A DNA stretch of 29,225 nt from positions 27,700-56,924 of the forward strand of contig PUHO01000015.1 of assembly GCA_002995645.1 (NCBI GenBank). The letters run 5' to 3'. The notes below the pieces were generated by a model, which was not told where the DNA came from, did not search any database, and worked only from the letters and a program-made list of their open reading frames with translations. Below are positions 7,326-15,948 of the stretch, piece after piece. The position numbers and the translations under genes are program-made. How positions within the stretch are numbered: position 1 is the stretch's first letter; every line of letters starts with the position of its first letter. The DNA comes from SAR324 cluster bacterium. Its GTDB lineage: Bacteria > SAR324 > XYD2-FULL-50-16 > HCM1.

Positions 7326-8243
7326 ATGTTGCAACAACTTGCTAAACCAATTATTGCACTAGCTCCTTTAGACGGGATTACTGACTTTGCCTATAGGCAA
7401 ATTGTCCGCGCTATTAATCCGTCTGTTGTCTTATATAGTGAATTTACAAATATATTCGGAATTGAACGTAGTGAATTTGTTCGGCAACGTTTAGTATGCG
7501 ATGAAAAACAACAACCTTATTGTATTCAAATTTTTGGCAATAATATTGAATTATACGGGAAAATCGCAAAACAACTATCGTCTTTGCCTATTAACGGCAT
7601 AGATCTTAATATGGGTTGCCCGGCAAAGCATGTTGTGCAAAGTTTAAGCGGCGGGCATCTTATGCGAGAAATAGATTTAGCCGCGCAAATTGTTGCCACA
7701 TGTAAAGCAAATACGCATCTTCCGGTAAGCGTTAAAACAAGGCTTGGTTGGAGTGATGAAGCGAACCTTTTGCCTTTTGCGAAACGACTTGAAGAAGCCG
7801 GCGCCGATAGCCTGACTATACACGGAAGAACACATAAACAAGGTTACCGCGGCTATGCTAATTGGGAACCTATATACGAATTAAAAAAACAAGTATCTAT
7901 TCCTGTTATAGGTAACGGCGACGTACAAAACTATGAAGACGGTTTAGAGAAATTACAAAACCTAGACGGCTTTATGATAGGACGTGCGGCTATAGGTAAT
8001 CCGTGGGCATTTCTTCCAAAAGAACAAAGGGAAGCCGTGACCTTAGCAGATAAAATAGAGGTTATGTTAGAACATCTTTCTTTATTATGTAGCGAAAAAG
8101 AAGAAACAAGAGCAGTCATACAGTTTAGAAAACATATGGTCGGCTATATTTCCGGTTTTCGTAATGCAAAAGAAGCCCGTATTGCTCTTTTGAAGGCAAC
8201 AACAAAACAAGAATGTAAGCAAATTGCTTATTCAATTATCTAA
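7326..8243 (+). CDS. tRNA-dihydrouridine synthase family protein
   Basis: A 305-residue flavoprotein that should reduce specific uridines in the tRNA D-loop using FMN and NADPH. It starts with the TIM-barrel signature ALAPLDGITDFAYR, carries the catalytic cysteine C98 in DLNMGCP, the SVKTRLGW strand, the TIHGRT motif that binds FMN phosphate and base regions, and IGNGDVQ near GFMIGRAAIGNPW. Length fits the family. It is of the DusB/DusC-like bacterial type, but I cannot assign the subgroup with certainty. It begins at the base after the HNH stop and lies 29 bp before purM. Confidence 0.9.
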   Translation: MLQQLAKPIIALAPLDGITDFAYRQIVRAINPSVVLYSEFTNIFGIERSEFVRQRLVCDEKQQPYCIQIFGNNIELYGKIAKQLSSLPINGIDLNMGCPAKHVVQSLSGGHLMREIDLAAQIVATCKANTHLPVSVKTRLGWSDEANLLPFAKRLEEAGADSLTIHGRTHKQGYRGYANWEPIYELKKQVSIPVIGNGDVQNYEDGLEKLQNLDGFMIGRAAIGNPWAFLPKEQREAVTLADKIEVMLEHLSLLCSEKEETRAVIQFRKHMVGYISGFRNAKEARIALLKATTKQECKQIAYSII

Positions 8244-8272
8244 ATTTTTCACTTTCTTTTCAAATTTATTTT

Positions 8273-9457
8273 ATGCAAGAACCTAATGCTTATATAGAAA
8301 GAGGCGTATCGTCAACAAAACAAGAAATTCATGCTATTGTTTCAGAACAAAAACAAGGCTTATTTGACGGGGCGTTTTGCCGTATCCTTCCAGACCACCT
8401 TACCGGTGATTCTGATTATTGCCTTCTTGTCCACGCAGACGGCGCCGGAACTAAATCTTCTTTAGCTTATATCTATTGGAAAGAAACAGGCGACGTTTCT
8501 GTTTTTCGTGATTTAGCCTATGATTCGCTGATTATGAACCTAGACGACCTTGCCGCTTGCGGTTGTGTTAGTAATTTTATGCTTTCTAATACGATTGGTA
8601 GAAACAAACACCTTATACCGGAAGAAGTGATTCGCGAAGTGATTCAAGGGTATGATGATTGTATTGACGTGCTTTCTCGTTGTGGCATAGACATCTATTC
8701 TTGCGGTGGTGAGACTGCCGACGTAGGGGACTTAGTACGTACTTTAATTATTGATAGCTCTTTAACAACAAGAATGAAGCGAAGTGATATTATTAACGCC
8801 GCTCATATTCAAGAAGATAGTTTTATTGTTGGGTTTGCTTCTTTTGGGCAAGCTTTATGGGAAACAAAATATAATAGTGGCATAAGTAGTAACGGCTTAA
8901 CTGCCGCAAGACACGACGGTTTGCAAAAAATATACGCTAATACTTATCCGGAAAGCTATGCTCCGCAAACAAATCAAAAATACGTTTATTCCGGAAAAGG
9001 TTTGCTTAGCGATCCTTTAGAAGGAACGCCTTTAACACTGGGGCAAGCATTGCTTTCACCAACAAGAACCTATGCTCCTTTGATTCGTAAAATACTAAAA
9101 TCCTATGCATCACAGGTGCAAGGATTGATTCATTGTACCGGCGGGGGACAAACTAAGTGCCTTCGTTTTGGAAGTGGCATTGAGTATATAAAAGATAATC
9201 TTTTTCCTATACCTCCTTTGTTTGCCTATTTGCAAGATAGCGGGAACGTGCCTTTACGTGAAATGATGAGTATATATAATATGGGGCATCGCCTTGAAGC
9301 TTTTATTAAAGAAGAATCCGTTGCTAACGAGTGTATTGCAATGGCACAAGAATGCGGTATAGAAGCGCGTATTATAGGGCGAACAAAAGCGGCAAAAACA
9401 AAACAAAATAGCCTTACTATTATAAGTCAAAATGAACAATTGACTTATAGTTTATAA
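8273..9457 (+). CDS. purM: AIR synthase (PurM), long form
   Basis: A 394-residue phosphoribosylformylglycinamidine cyclo-ligase homologue (purine synthesis: FGAM to AIR, ATP-dependent). Features: RGVSSTKQEIHAIV, then HADGAGTKSSLAYIYWKETG (substrate and ATP-binding loop), LIMNLDDLAACG, SCGGETADVGD, SSNGLTAARH, HCTGGGQTK and a C-terminal domain with YNMGHRLEAF. The N-terminal wording and the length (E. coli PurM has about 345 residues) resemble the Bacteroidota form more than the proteobacterial one, as far as I recall, so it may have been acquired by transfer. No Shine-Dalgarno is apparent. The gap to hemE is one base. Confidence 0.85.
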   Translation: MQEPNAYIERGVSSTKQEIHAIVSEQKQGLFDGAFCRILPDHLTGDSDYCLLVHADGAGTKSSLAYIYWKETGDVSVFRDLAYDSLIMNLDDLAACGCVSNFMLSNTIGRNKHLIPEEVIREVIQGYDDCIDVLSRCGIDIYSCGGETADVGDLVRTLIIDSSLTTRMKRSDIINAAHIQEDSFIVGFASFGQALWETKYNSGISSNGLTAARHDGLQKIYANTYPESYAPQTNQKYVYSGKGLLSDPLEGTPLTLGQALLSPTRTYAPLIRKILKSYASQVQGLIHCTGGGQTKCLRFGSGIEYIKDNLFPIPPLFAYLQDSGNVPLREMMSIYNMGHRLEAFIKEESVANECIAMAQECGIEARIIGRTKAAKTKQNSLTIISQNEQLTYSL

Positions 9458-9458
9458 A

Positions 9459-10508
9459 ATGAGCCATACTATACAAATGAAGCAAAAACACCTTTTATTA
9501 CGTGCTGCCTTCCAAGAAACGATAGAACGCCCCCCTGTTTGGGTTATGCGACAAGCCGGACGTTATTTGCCTGAATACAGAGCCATACGAAGCCAAGCTA
9601 AAAGCTTTTTAAATCTTTGTTATACACCGGAACTAGCGGCGGAAGTATCTTGCCAACCTTGGGAACTGATTGGCGTTGATGCGATTATTATGTTTTCCGA
9701 TATTTTAACGCCCCTTGTTGGTCTAGGTTTAGATTTAAGTTTTGACGCCGGTCCGGTTTTTCTTAATCCTATACGCACCTTAAGCGACGTTCAAGCATTA
9801 AGTCATTTTGATCCGGAAAAACATACTGACTTCGTAGGGAAGACACTAGACTTAATTCAAAAACGAGTGCAACAAGCCGTTCCTATTCTTGGCTTTGCCG
9901 GCGCGCCTTTTACATTGGCTTGCTACGCCATTTCCGGTAAGAAAATAACGTCGTTTGCTCAAATTAAACGGTTGTTACATGAAGATAAACCAATGATGCA
10001 AGCGTTAATGGAAAAGCTAACTGATTTAACAATACGCTATTTAAATTACCAAATCGCTTGCCAAGTCGATATGATTCAACTCTTTGATACATGGGCTGGC
10101 GTGCTTTCACCGGAAGATTACAAAGAATTTGTCTTTCCTTACGTTGAAAAAATCTTTGCTTCTTTAGATAAAAAAGGCGAAGTGCCATATGCTTATTATA
10201 TTCGCGGTGGCGAGCACTTACGCGATTATATGGCAACAAGTGGCGCTAATATTATAGCGCTTGATTGGATGTCGGACTTAACGGAAAATATCAAACAATA
10301 TGGCGATAAAGTTGCTATACAAGGTAACTTTGATCCAGATTTGCTTTTTTGCGAGCCTCATACTATTCAAAAACTAGTAGAGCAAAAGTTAACTAGCTTG
10401 CCTAAAAAAACAGGTTTTATTTTTAACTTAGGTCATGGCATTGATAAAGAAGTACCACCGGAACACTTGCGCAGTTTAGTTAATACAATAAAGGCTTTTC
10501 GCTTTTAG
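9459..10508 (+). CDS. hemE: uroporphyrinogen decarboxylase
   Basis: A 349-residue enzyme converting uroporphyrinogen III to coproporphyrinogen III in haem synthesis, cytosolic. The conserved active-site segment RQAGRYLPEYR gives R31 and R35, and D81 lies in MFSDILTP; both are equivalent to the substrate-binding Arg and Asp of known UroD. The C-terminus has IQGNFDP and the FNLGHGI histidine motif. Full length. It shares the operon with purM (1 bp before) and waaA (2 bp after). Haem made here would be needed by the multihaem cytochromes encoded further right. Many Desulfovibrio relatives make haem through sirohaem instead, so HemE deserves note for lineage. Confidence 0.95.
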   Translation: MSHTIQMKQKHLLLRAAFQETIERPPVWVMRQAGRYLPEYRAIRSQAKSFLNLCYTPELAAEVSCQPWELIGVDAIIMFSDILTPLVGLGLDLSFDAGPVFLNPIRTLSDVQALSHFDPEKHTDFVGKTLDLIQKRVQQAVPILGFAGAPFTLACYAISGKKITSFAQIKRLLHEDKPMMQALMEKLTDLTIRYLNYQIACQVDMIQLFDTWAGVLSPEDYKEFVFPYVEKIFASLDKKGEVPYAYYIRGGEHLRDYMATSGANIIALDWMSDLTENIKQYGDKVAIQGNFDPDLLFCEPHTIQKLVEQKLTSLPKKTGFIFNLGHGIDKEVPPEHLRSLVNTIKAFRF

Positions 10509-10510
10509 TT

Positions 10511-11791
10511 ATGAAGCTCTTAGACTTGCTTTATTTTTGTATATTACTAGTTATAAGCCCGTTTTTGCTAGTATATACTTTACTGAGTAAAGAACGTAGA
10601 TCAGAGATGTTGGGGCGTTTCTTTTCTCTCGCCGATACAAACACAACCAACCCACTTTGGATTCATGCCGCGTCTTTTGGTGAAATGAATCTTGCTTTAT
10701 TATTATATAAAAAATTAAAACAATCTCATGTAGATCTTACTTTTGTTTTTACAACAGGAAGGAAGCCGGCGTTTTTACTTGCGAAACAGCAAACGAATAT
10801 GCCGGTATATTGGTTGCCTTTTGATTTTAGTTTTCTTGTTAAACGATTTTTACGTCGTGTTAAACCGTGCGGTTTAGTGCTTATAGAAACAGAGCTATGG
10901 TTTAACATGTTACATGAAACGGCGCAAGTTTGCCCTATTGTCATTAGTAATGCCAGATTAGGGAGCACTAGCTATAAGCGATATAAAAAAATATACTTTC
11001 TCATACATAGGTTAATGCAAAACCTAACTTATACAATGGCTTGTAATGAAGAAAGTTATAATCATTTTGCTAAACTTGGCGTTAGTAAAAACAAGCTTAG
11101 TCTTGTTGGCAATTTGAAGTTTGACGGTCAATTTACTATTACAGACGAAGAGCAAACGCAATTTAAGAAAGATATAGGACAGGTTGCACAAAGCAAGCTA
11201 TTTGTTGCCGGCTCAGTGCAACCGGAGGAATTCCCTATTTTATGGCGTGCTTTGCAAAAACAAGGTAATGCAAATTTTTTGAAGTTAGTACTAGTCCCGC
11301 GTCATTTAGAAAAGTATAAATCTTTCGTACAATTTGCCAAGCAAGAAGCGATTCATTTATATACGCTAACAGATAGCCAAGACGATATTAGCGGTTTTTG
11401 GCAAGATACGAAGCAAGCCGTTTTGTTGGTAAATCAAATGGGCGTATTACGCCAATGGTACGCTATAGCCGATATGGTTTTTGTTGGCGGTTCGTTTTGT
11501 CCACGTGGAGGGCAAAATATGATAGAAGCCATTGCTCTAGGTAAACCAGTTTTTGTTGGACCTTATACGTTTAATTTCAAAAATGAAGTTAAGTTATTAA
11601 AGCAAGCAAAAGCCCTAGCCATTTGCAATACAGAAGAAGAGGCGGCAACGTATCTTAGCTATATACAAACTAACCCGGTAGTATTAGAGCGACAAGTCAA
11701 GCAAGGAACGACGTTACTAGAAGCAGCAAAAGGGGCACTAGAGAAGAATAGTAAGCAAATAGAATTATCAATCTTATCTAAGAGAAAGTAG
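10511..11791 (+). CDS. waaA: Kdo transferase (lipid A glycosylation)
   Basis: A 426-residue membrane-anchored GT30 glycosyltransferase that adds 3-deoxy-D-manno-octulosonate to lipid A precursor using CMP-Kdo. One N-terminal membrane segment (about residues 4-25) is followed by the GT-B fold. WIHAASFGEMN at 50-60 contains the family's catalytic Glu (E58). Other family motifs are ETELWFN, ISNARLG, GNLKFD, LVPRHLEK and the donor site GGSFCPRGGQNMIEA, then GPYTFNFKNE. It ends the operon. Its final ~120 bases are repeated twice downstream (13156-13231 and 14320-14440), and a weak inverted repeat (TTATCT with AGATAA) straddles its stop codon. A Gram-negative outer membrane with LPS is implied. Confidence 0.93.
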   Translation: MKLLDLLYFCILLVISPFLLVYTLLSKERRSEMLGRFFSLADTNTTNPLWIHAASFGEMNLALLLYKKLKQSHVDLTFVFTTGRKPAFLLAKQQTNMPVYWLPFDFSFLVKRFLRRVKPCGLVLIETELWFNMLHETAQVCPIVISNARLGSTSYKRYKKIYFLIHRLMQNLTYTMACNEESYNHFAKLGVSKNKLSLVGNLKFDGQFTITDEEQTQFKKDIGQVAQSKLFVAGSVQPEEFPILWRALQKQGNANFLKLVLVPRHLEKYKSFVQFAKQEAIHLYTLTDSQDDISGFWQDTKQAVLLVNQMGVLRQWYAIADMVFVGGSFCPRGGQNMIEAIALGKPVFVGPYTFNFKNEVKLLKQAKALAICNTEEEAATYLSYIQTNPVVLERQVKQGTTLLEAAKGALEKNSKQIELSILSKRK

Positions 11792-12073
11792 CAATTTTAC
11801 TTCCTAATAAGATAAAAAAACAGCGATTAAATCCTTGAGATAAGAAGTTTTGTTGCCTTCCTTTCCTGTTACTGTATAAACAACCCAGCGATTAAATCCC
11901 CGAGATGAAATAAAAAACTATTTCAAAATAAAGAAGCTGCCCCAGCGATTAAATCCCTGAGAGAAGAAGTTTTGTTGCCTTCCTTTCCTGCTATTGTATA
12001 ACCAGCCCCAGCGATGAAATCCTTGAGATTAGATAAAAGCTAGTACATAAGAATAAACTTATAAGCTAGCCTG

Positions 12074-12189
12074 TTTTATTTCAAAATAAAGCAACTGTTT
12101 CAATAAAGATACCCCGCCTCAGCTATTAAAGCCTTGTGATAAGAAGTTTTGTTGCCTTCCTTTCCTGCTATTGTATAACCAGCGCCAGC
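12074..12189. repeat. 116-bp block, identical to 12854-12969
   Basis: Within the array this block is exactly identical to 12854-12969 (offset 780). It spans part of a D module, an altered core (agctattaaagccttgtga) and a B module. The identity is far above that between neighbouring cores, so a segment of the array was copied recently as a block rather than the cores being maintained one by one. Confidence 0.9.
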
Positions 12190-12853
12190 AATTAAATCCT
12201 TGAGATTAGATAAAAAAAGGCTAGTATATAAGAATAAACATATATACTAAGCTATTTTGCTTCACAATAAAGAAGCTATGCTAATAAGTATAAACAGCGT
12301 TAGCGATTAAATCCCTGAAATAAAATAAAAAACTATTTCAAAATAAAGAAGCTGCCTCAGCGATTAGATCCCCGAGACTAGATAAAAGCTAGTACATAAG
12401 AGCAAACTAATTTATTTTCTATGCTAATAAGTATAAACAACGTTAGCTGTTAACTCACTGAAATGAAATAAAAAACTATTTCAAAATAAAGAAGCTGCCT
12501 CAGCGATTAGATCCCCGAGACTAGATAAAGGCTAGCACATAAGGACAAACTTATAAGCTAGCCTATTTTATTTCAAAATAAAGAAACTGTTTCAATAAAG
12601 ATAAACAGTCCCAGCGATTAAATCCTTGAGATAAGAAGTTTTGTTGCCTTCCTTTCCTGCTATTGTATAACCCGCTCCAGCGATGAAATCCCTGAAATAA
12701 AAAACTGTTTCAATAAGTATAAAAAGCCTCAGCGATTAAATTCCTGAGATTAGATAAAAAGCTATTTTAATAAAGATAAACAGCCCCAGCGATTAAATCC
12801 CTGAAATTAGATAAGAAAGCTAGTATATAAGAACAAACTTATAAATTAATTTA

Positions 12854-12969
12854 TTTTATTTCAAAATAAAGCAACTGTTTCAATAAAGATACCCCGCCTC
12901 AGCTATTAAAGCCTTGTGATAAGAAGTTTTGTTGCCTTCCTTTCCTGCTATTGTATAACCAGCGCCAGC
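12854..12969. repeat. 116-bp block, identical to 12074-12189
   Basis: Second member of the exact 116-bp pair at offset 780. The sequence on both sides has diverged: the preceding hairpin arm reads aaattaattt here against aagctagcctg at the first copy, which marks the limits of the duplicated block or of later conversion. Confidence 0.9.
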
Positions 12970-13155
12970 GATTAAATCCCCGAGATGAAATAAAAAACTA
13001 TTTCAATAAGGATACCCCGCCCCAGCGATTAAATCCCTGAGATGAAACAAAAAAAGGCTAGTACATAAGAATAAACATATATACTAGCCTAATTTATTTC
13101 AAAAGAAAGAAACTGTTTCAATGAGTATAAAAAGCCTCAGCGATTAAATTCCTGA

Positions 13156-13231
13156 GAGAAGAATAGTAAGCAAATAGAATTATCAATCTTATCTAAGAGA
13201 AAGTAGCAATTTTACTTCCTAATAAGATAAA
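13156..13231 (+). pseudogene. 76-bp exact copy of the waaA 3' end
   Basis: Identical in all 76 bases to 11741-11816, which covers the last 16 codons of waaA, its stop and 25 bases beyond. It is joined on its left directly to a core unit (cgattaaattcctgaga) and on its right to an octaheme-tail module. Perfect identity means it is younger than most of the array. It has no start codon context and cannot make a protein alone. Confidence 0.92.
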
Positions 13232-14319
13232 GAAGCTATGCTAATAAGTATAAACAGCGTTAGCGATTAAATTCTCGAAATTAGATAAACAGCGCCAGCG
13301 ATTAAATCCCTGAGATGCTAGTACATAGTAAAAACTTATAAGCTAGCCTGTTTTGATTCAAAATAAAGCAACTGATTCAATGAGTATAGACAGCCCCAGC
13401 GATTAACTCCCCGAGATGAAATAAAAAACTATTTCAAAATAAAGATAAACAGCCCCAGCAATTAAATCCCCGAAATGAGATAAAAGCTAGTACATAGTAG
13501 AAATTTATAAGCTAGCTTGTTTTGCTGCACAATAAAAAAGCCGTGCTAATAGACATAAATAAAACCAGCCATTAAATCCCTGAGATAAGCAGTTTTGTTG
13601 CCTTCCTTTCCTGCTATTGTATAAATATCGTCAGCGATTAAAGCCTTGTGATTAGATAAAGAAACCGCCCCCCCCAGCGATTAAATTCCTGAGATAAGAA
13701 GTTTTGTTGCCTTCCTTTCCTGCTATTGTATAACCAGCTCCAGCGATTAAACCCCCGAAATTAGATAAGAAAGCTAGTACATAAGAGCAAACTTATAAAC
13801 TAACCTAATTTATTTCAAAATAAAAAAACGTACTAATAAGCAGAACCAACCCAGCGATTAAATCCCTGAGATAAGAAGTTTTGTTGCCTTCCGTTCCTGT
13901 TACTGTATAAACAACCCAGCGATTAAATCCCCGAGATGAAATAAAAAACTATTTCAAAATAAAGAAGCTGCCCCAGCGATTAAATCCCTGAAATGAAATA
14001 AAAGCTAGTATATAAGAACAAACTTATAAACTAATTTATTTTATTTCAAAATAAAAAAACATACTAATAAGCAGAACCAACCCAGCAATTAAATTCCTGA
14101 GATAAGAAGTTTGTTGCCTTCCGTTCCTGTTATTGTATAATCAGCACCAGCGATTAAATCCCTGAGATGAAATAAAAAAAGGCTAGTATATAAGAATAAA
14201 CATATATACTAACCTGTTTTGCTTCAAAATAAAGAAGCTATTTCAATAAAGATAAACATCGCCAGCGATTAAATCTCTGAGATTAGATAAAAAGCTAGTA
14301 CATAAGAACAAACTTATAC

Positions 14320-14440
14320 ACTAATCCGGTAGTATTAGAGCGACAAGTCAAGGAAGGAAGTAGCAAAAGGGGCGTTAGAGAAGAATAGTAAGCAAATAGA
14401 ATTATCAATCTTATCTAAGAGAAAGTAGCAATTTTACTTT
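14320..14440 (+). pseudogene. older, diverged copy of the waaA 3' end
   Basis: Matches the waaA end from actaacccggtagtattag (11669 on) to just past the stop, with several substitutions and an internal deletion of about 15 bases that removes the region around ACGTTACTAGAA. It is fused on its left to a terminator-module copy through the shared bases actaa-c. It is the last element before the genuine octaheme 3' region, the place expected for a waaA tail left by duplication of the original convergent junction. Confidence 0.88.
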
Positions 14441-14446
14441 CTCTTA
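14416..14446 (+). terminator. perfect 12-bp hairpin after the older waaA tail copy
   Basis: TAAGAGAAAGTA (14416-14427) pairs perfectly with TACTTTCTCTTA (14435-14446) over a 7-base loop. At the present waaA 3' end the same place reads ...tacttcctaat..., where this stem is broken and a different outer pairing (TTATCT/AGATAA) is possible. The copy may therefore preserve the ancestral waaA terminator stem. A T-run does not follow on the plus strand, so efficiency is doubtful. Confidence 0.4.
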
Positions 14447-14506
14447 AAATAAAAAACTATTTCAATAAAGATACCCCGCCTCAGCTATAAATCCCCGAGA
14501 TGAAAT

Positions 14507-14552
14507 AAAAAAAGGCTAGTACATAAGAATAAACATATATACTAGCCTTTTT
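14507..14552 (-). terminator. intrinsic terminator of the octaheme gene (bidirectional)
   Basis: GGCTAGTA (14514-14521) and TACTAGCC (14540-14547) form an 8-bp stem with an 18-base loop, flanked by seven A on the left and five T on the right. Read from the minus strand, it is a stem followed by seven U, 21 bases past the octaheme stop codon; it could also stop plus-strand transcription. About a dozen decayed copies of this hairpin are scattered through 12030-14330. Confidence 0.8.
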
Positions 14553-14572
14553 AATTATATAAGAAATAGTTT

Positions 14573-15928
14573 CTAGTCTTCTATTTTAGAAGTAGCCATA
14601 CGTTTCTTATAAATTTTTTGTAGATCATATAAATCTTGTTTCAAAATAAAGAAACCGTTCCAATGAGCATAATCAGCCCCCGCCATTAAAGCACCGTGGC
14701 GAGCTCTTCTGCCTTCATGATGCCATAAATGGTAGTAAATAACTTGGAAAGGATCTAACCAAGGATTTGGATTAAGTAGTTTCTTACTTTGTAACGTATC
14801 TAGCATTTTCTTAGCTGGTGCCAAGTAAGCTTCGTTATATAACTTAACTGCCGAATCAGCTTGTTTAAAGAAGTTAGCTGCTAAATGTTTCGTATGACAA
14901 GACAAGCAAACAGTTTGCATTTTTGCCCTTCCGGCAACACCGTTACCATAATAAGGATCCATTACGTTATGTGACGTACGCGGTTTAGAAACAGGTGCCC
15001 ACGAATTCCAATATAATCTTTCTGTAATATTATGAGTCGTTTTTAGAGGTCCTATACCGCTCATGTGGCAAGTTGCACAAGTAGGTCCTCTATAATCGCC
15101 CGGTTCCCAAGCGTCAGGTGCTGAATCCCAATTCCAGCTATTTCCTTCTGATGCAAAGACTTGACCGTGTTTAGAAGCTTCAAATACTTCTTTATCAGGA
15201 TGATCCGGTCCTAAATGGCAAGAAGAACAAGCTGCCGGTTTCCTTGCTTCGGCAATACTAAATTTATGTCTAGTGTGGCAAGCAGAGCAGTTTCCTACGC
15301 TACCGTCAGGGTAAACAGTACCAATACCGGACGCTGGCCAAGTGCTAGGTGACGGTCTTCCCGGTTTTCTTTCTGCTTTGGTTTGTAATTTCATTCTATT
15401 ACCATGGCATTGCATACAACCGGTTTGGAAAGGTGCCATTTTATATTTAGGATGATTTCTTCCTTCATGTACTGTTACAAGAGCTTGTAATTTTTTGTTT
15501 TTTTCAATATGAAGGAACGCGCGATAATGTCCGCTTTCTTTAAATTGTTTTACTTCGGCAGCGTGGCAACGTGCACAGACTTTAGGCGATACTAAAGGAG
15601 TAATAAAAGCAACGGATTTATGTTTTTTAGAACCCTTACCACCAAGAGCGCCGTTTCCGGCAGCATGGCAGTCAATACAAGAAACGCCAACATGAGCATG
15701 ACGACTATTTTTCCAATCTAGAACAACGCCGGGCATGACTTTGCTATGGCAAGAAACGCATTTTTGGGCAGTCGCACTAAGATTACGAGAAAATTTAATC
15801 GGCGTAGCATGTGATACGTAAGGTTTAGTTCTAGTTGCCGCCTGTTTTCCTGTAACAGCAAAAGCAACTGAAGAACAAGTCAACATAAAGGCACAAAGAA
15901 CTAAGATATAATGGAATCGATTTAGCAT
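14573..15928 (-). CDS. octaheme cytochrome c of the hydroxylamine oxidoreductase (HAO) family
   Basis: A 451-residue periplasmic protein with an N-terminal signal peptide (about residues 1-24) and eight CxxCH haem sites, starting at C57, C84, C118, C171, C214, C234, C284 and C341. TCATCHMSGIG and the C-terminal segment WHHEGRRARHGALMAGADY with HWNGFF are typical of HAO-type octahaem proteins. Paired with a NapC/NrfH-type tetrahaem protein, it resembles the HaoA-HaoC pairs of Campylobacterota, proposed to reduce nitrite or hydroxylamine. The direction is inferred from this pairing; I cannot place the HAO cross-linking tyrosine by eye. A ribosome site AAGG lies nine bases before ATG. Antisense-oriented relics of its last ~130 bp fill the neighbouring array. 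Confidence 0.88.
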   Translation of the reverse strand: MLNRFHYILVLCAFMLTCSSVAFAVTGKQAATRTKPYVSHATPIKFSRNLSATAQKCVSCHSKVMPGVVLDWKNSRHAHVGVSCIDCHAAGNGALGGKGSKKHKSVAFITPLVSPKVCARCHAAEVKQFKESGHYRAFLHIEKNKKLQALVTVHEGRNHPKYKMAPFQTGCMQCHGNRMKLQTKAERKPGRPSPSTWPASGIGTVYPDGSVGNCSACHTRHKFSIAEARKPAACSSCHLGPDHPDKEVFEASKHGQVFASEGNSWNWDSAPDAWEPGDYRGPTCATCHMSGIGPLKTTHNITERLYWNSWAPVSKPRTSHNVMDPYYGNGVAGRAKMQTVCLSCHTKHLAANFFKQADSAVKLYNEAYLAPAKKMLDTLQSKKLLNPNPWLDPFQVIYYHLWHHEGRRARHGALMAGADYAHWNGFFILKQDLYDLQKIYKKRMATSKIED

Positions 15929-15948
15929 GGTATTACCTTAATTAATTA

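Larger units (their letters stand above)
11817..14506. repeat. 2.7-kb mosaic array of decayed copies of flanking gene ends
   Basis: No gene is seen. About 33 copies of a ~20-bp core (consensus cagcgattaaatccctgaga) start near 11821, 11886, 11943, 12009 and so on to 14480. Each core is followed by one of three modules: B, a ~40-bp stretch taagaagttttgttgcctt...; C, gaaataaaaaactatttc then aaaataaagaagctgcc; D, a hairpin gctagta...tactagc or gctag...ctagc then tttcaaaataaagcaactg... The core plus the segment before it matches the antisense of the octaheme gene's 3' end (14641-14690, six differences in about 50 bases), and D matches that gene's terminator. Two copies of the waaA end are embedded. 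The array has larger internal duplications: 11821-11960 recurs at offset 2031 with two mismatches. Confidence 0.95.

Noticed and set aside
11817..14506. CRISPR array (regular short cores with spacers between them)
   Set aside because: The cores are degenerate, the intervening segments are themselves repeated modules of a few kinds, spacing varies widely, there are no cas genes, and the units match the neighbouring gene ends.
11817..14506. Store of silent cassettes for varying the octaheme C-terminus
   Set aside because: Copies share a stop codon and lack a maintained frame, so conversion would truncate the protein.
11817..14506. Insertion sequence or MITE array
   Set aside because: No transposase, no consistent terminal inverted repeats or target duplications; joins lie at gene-end sequences.
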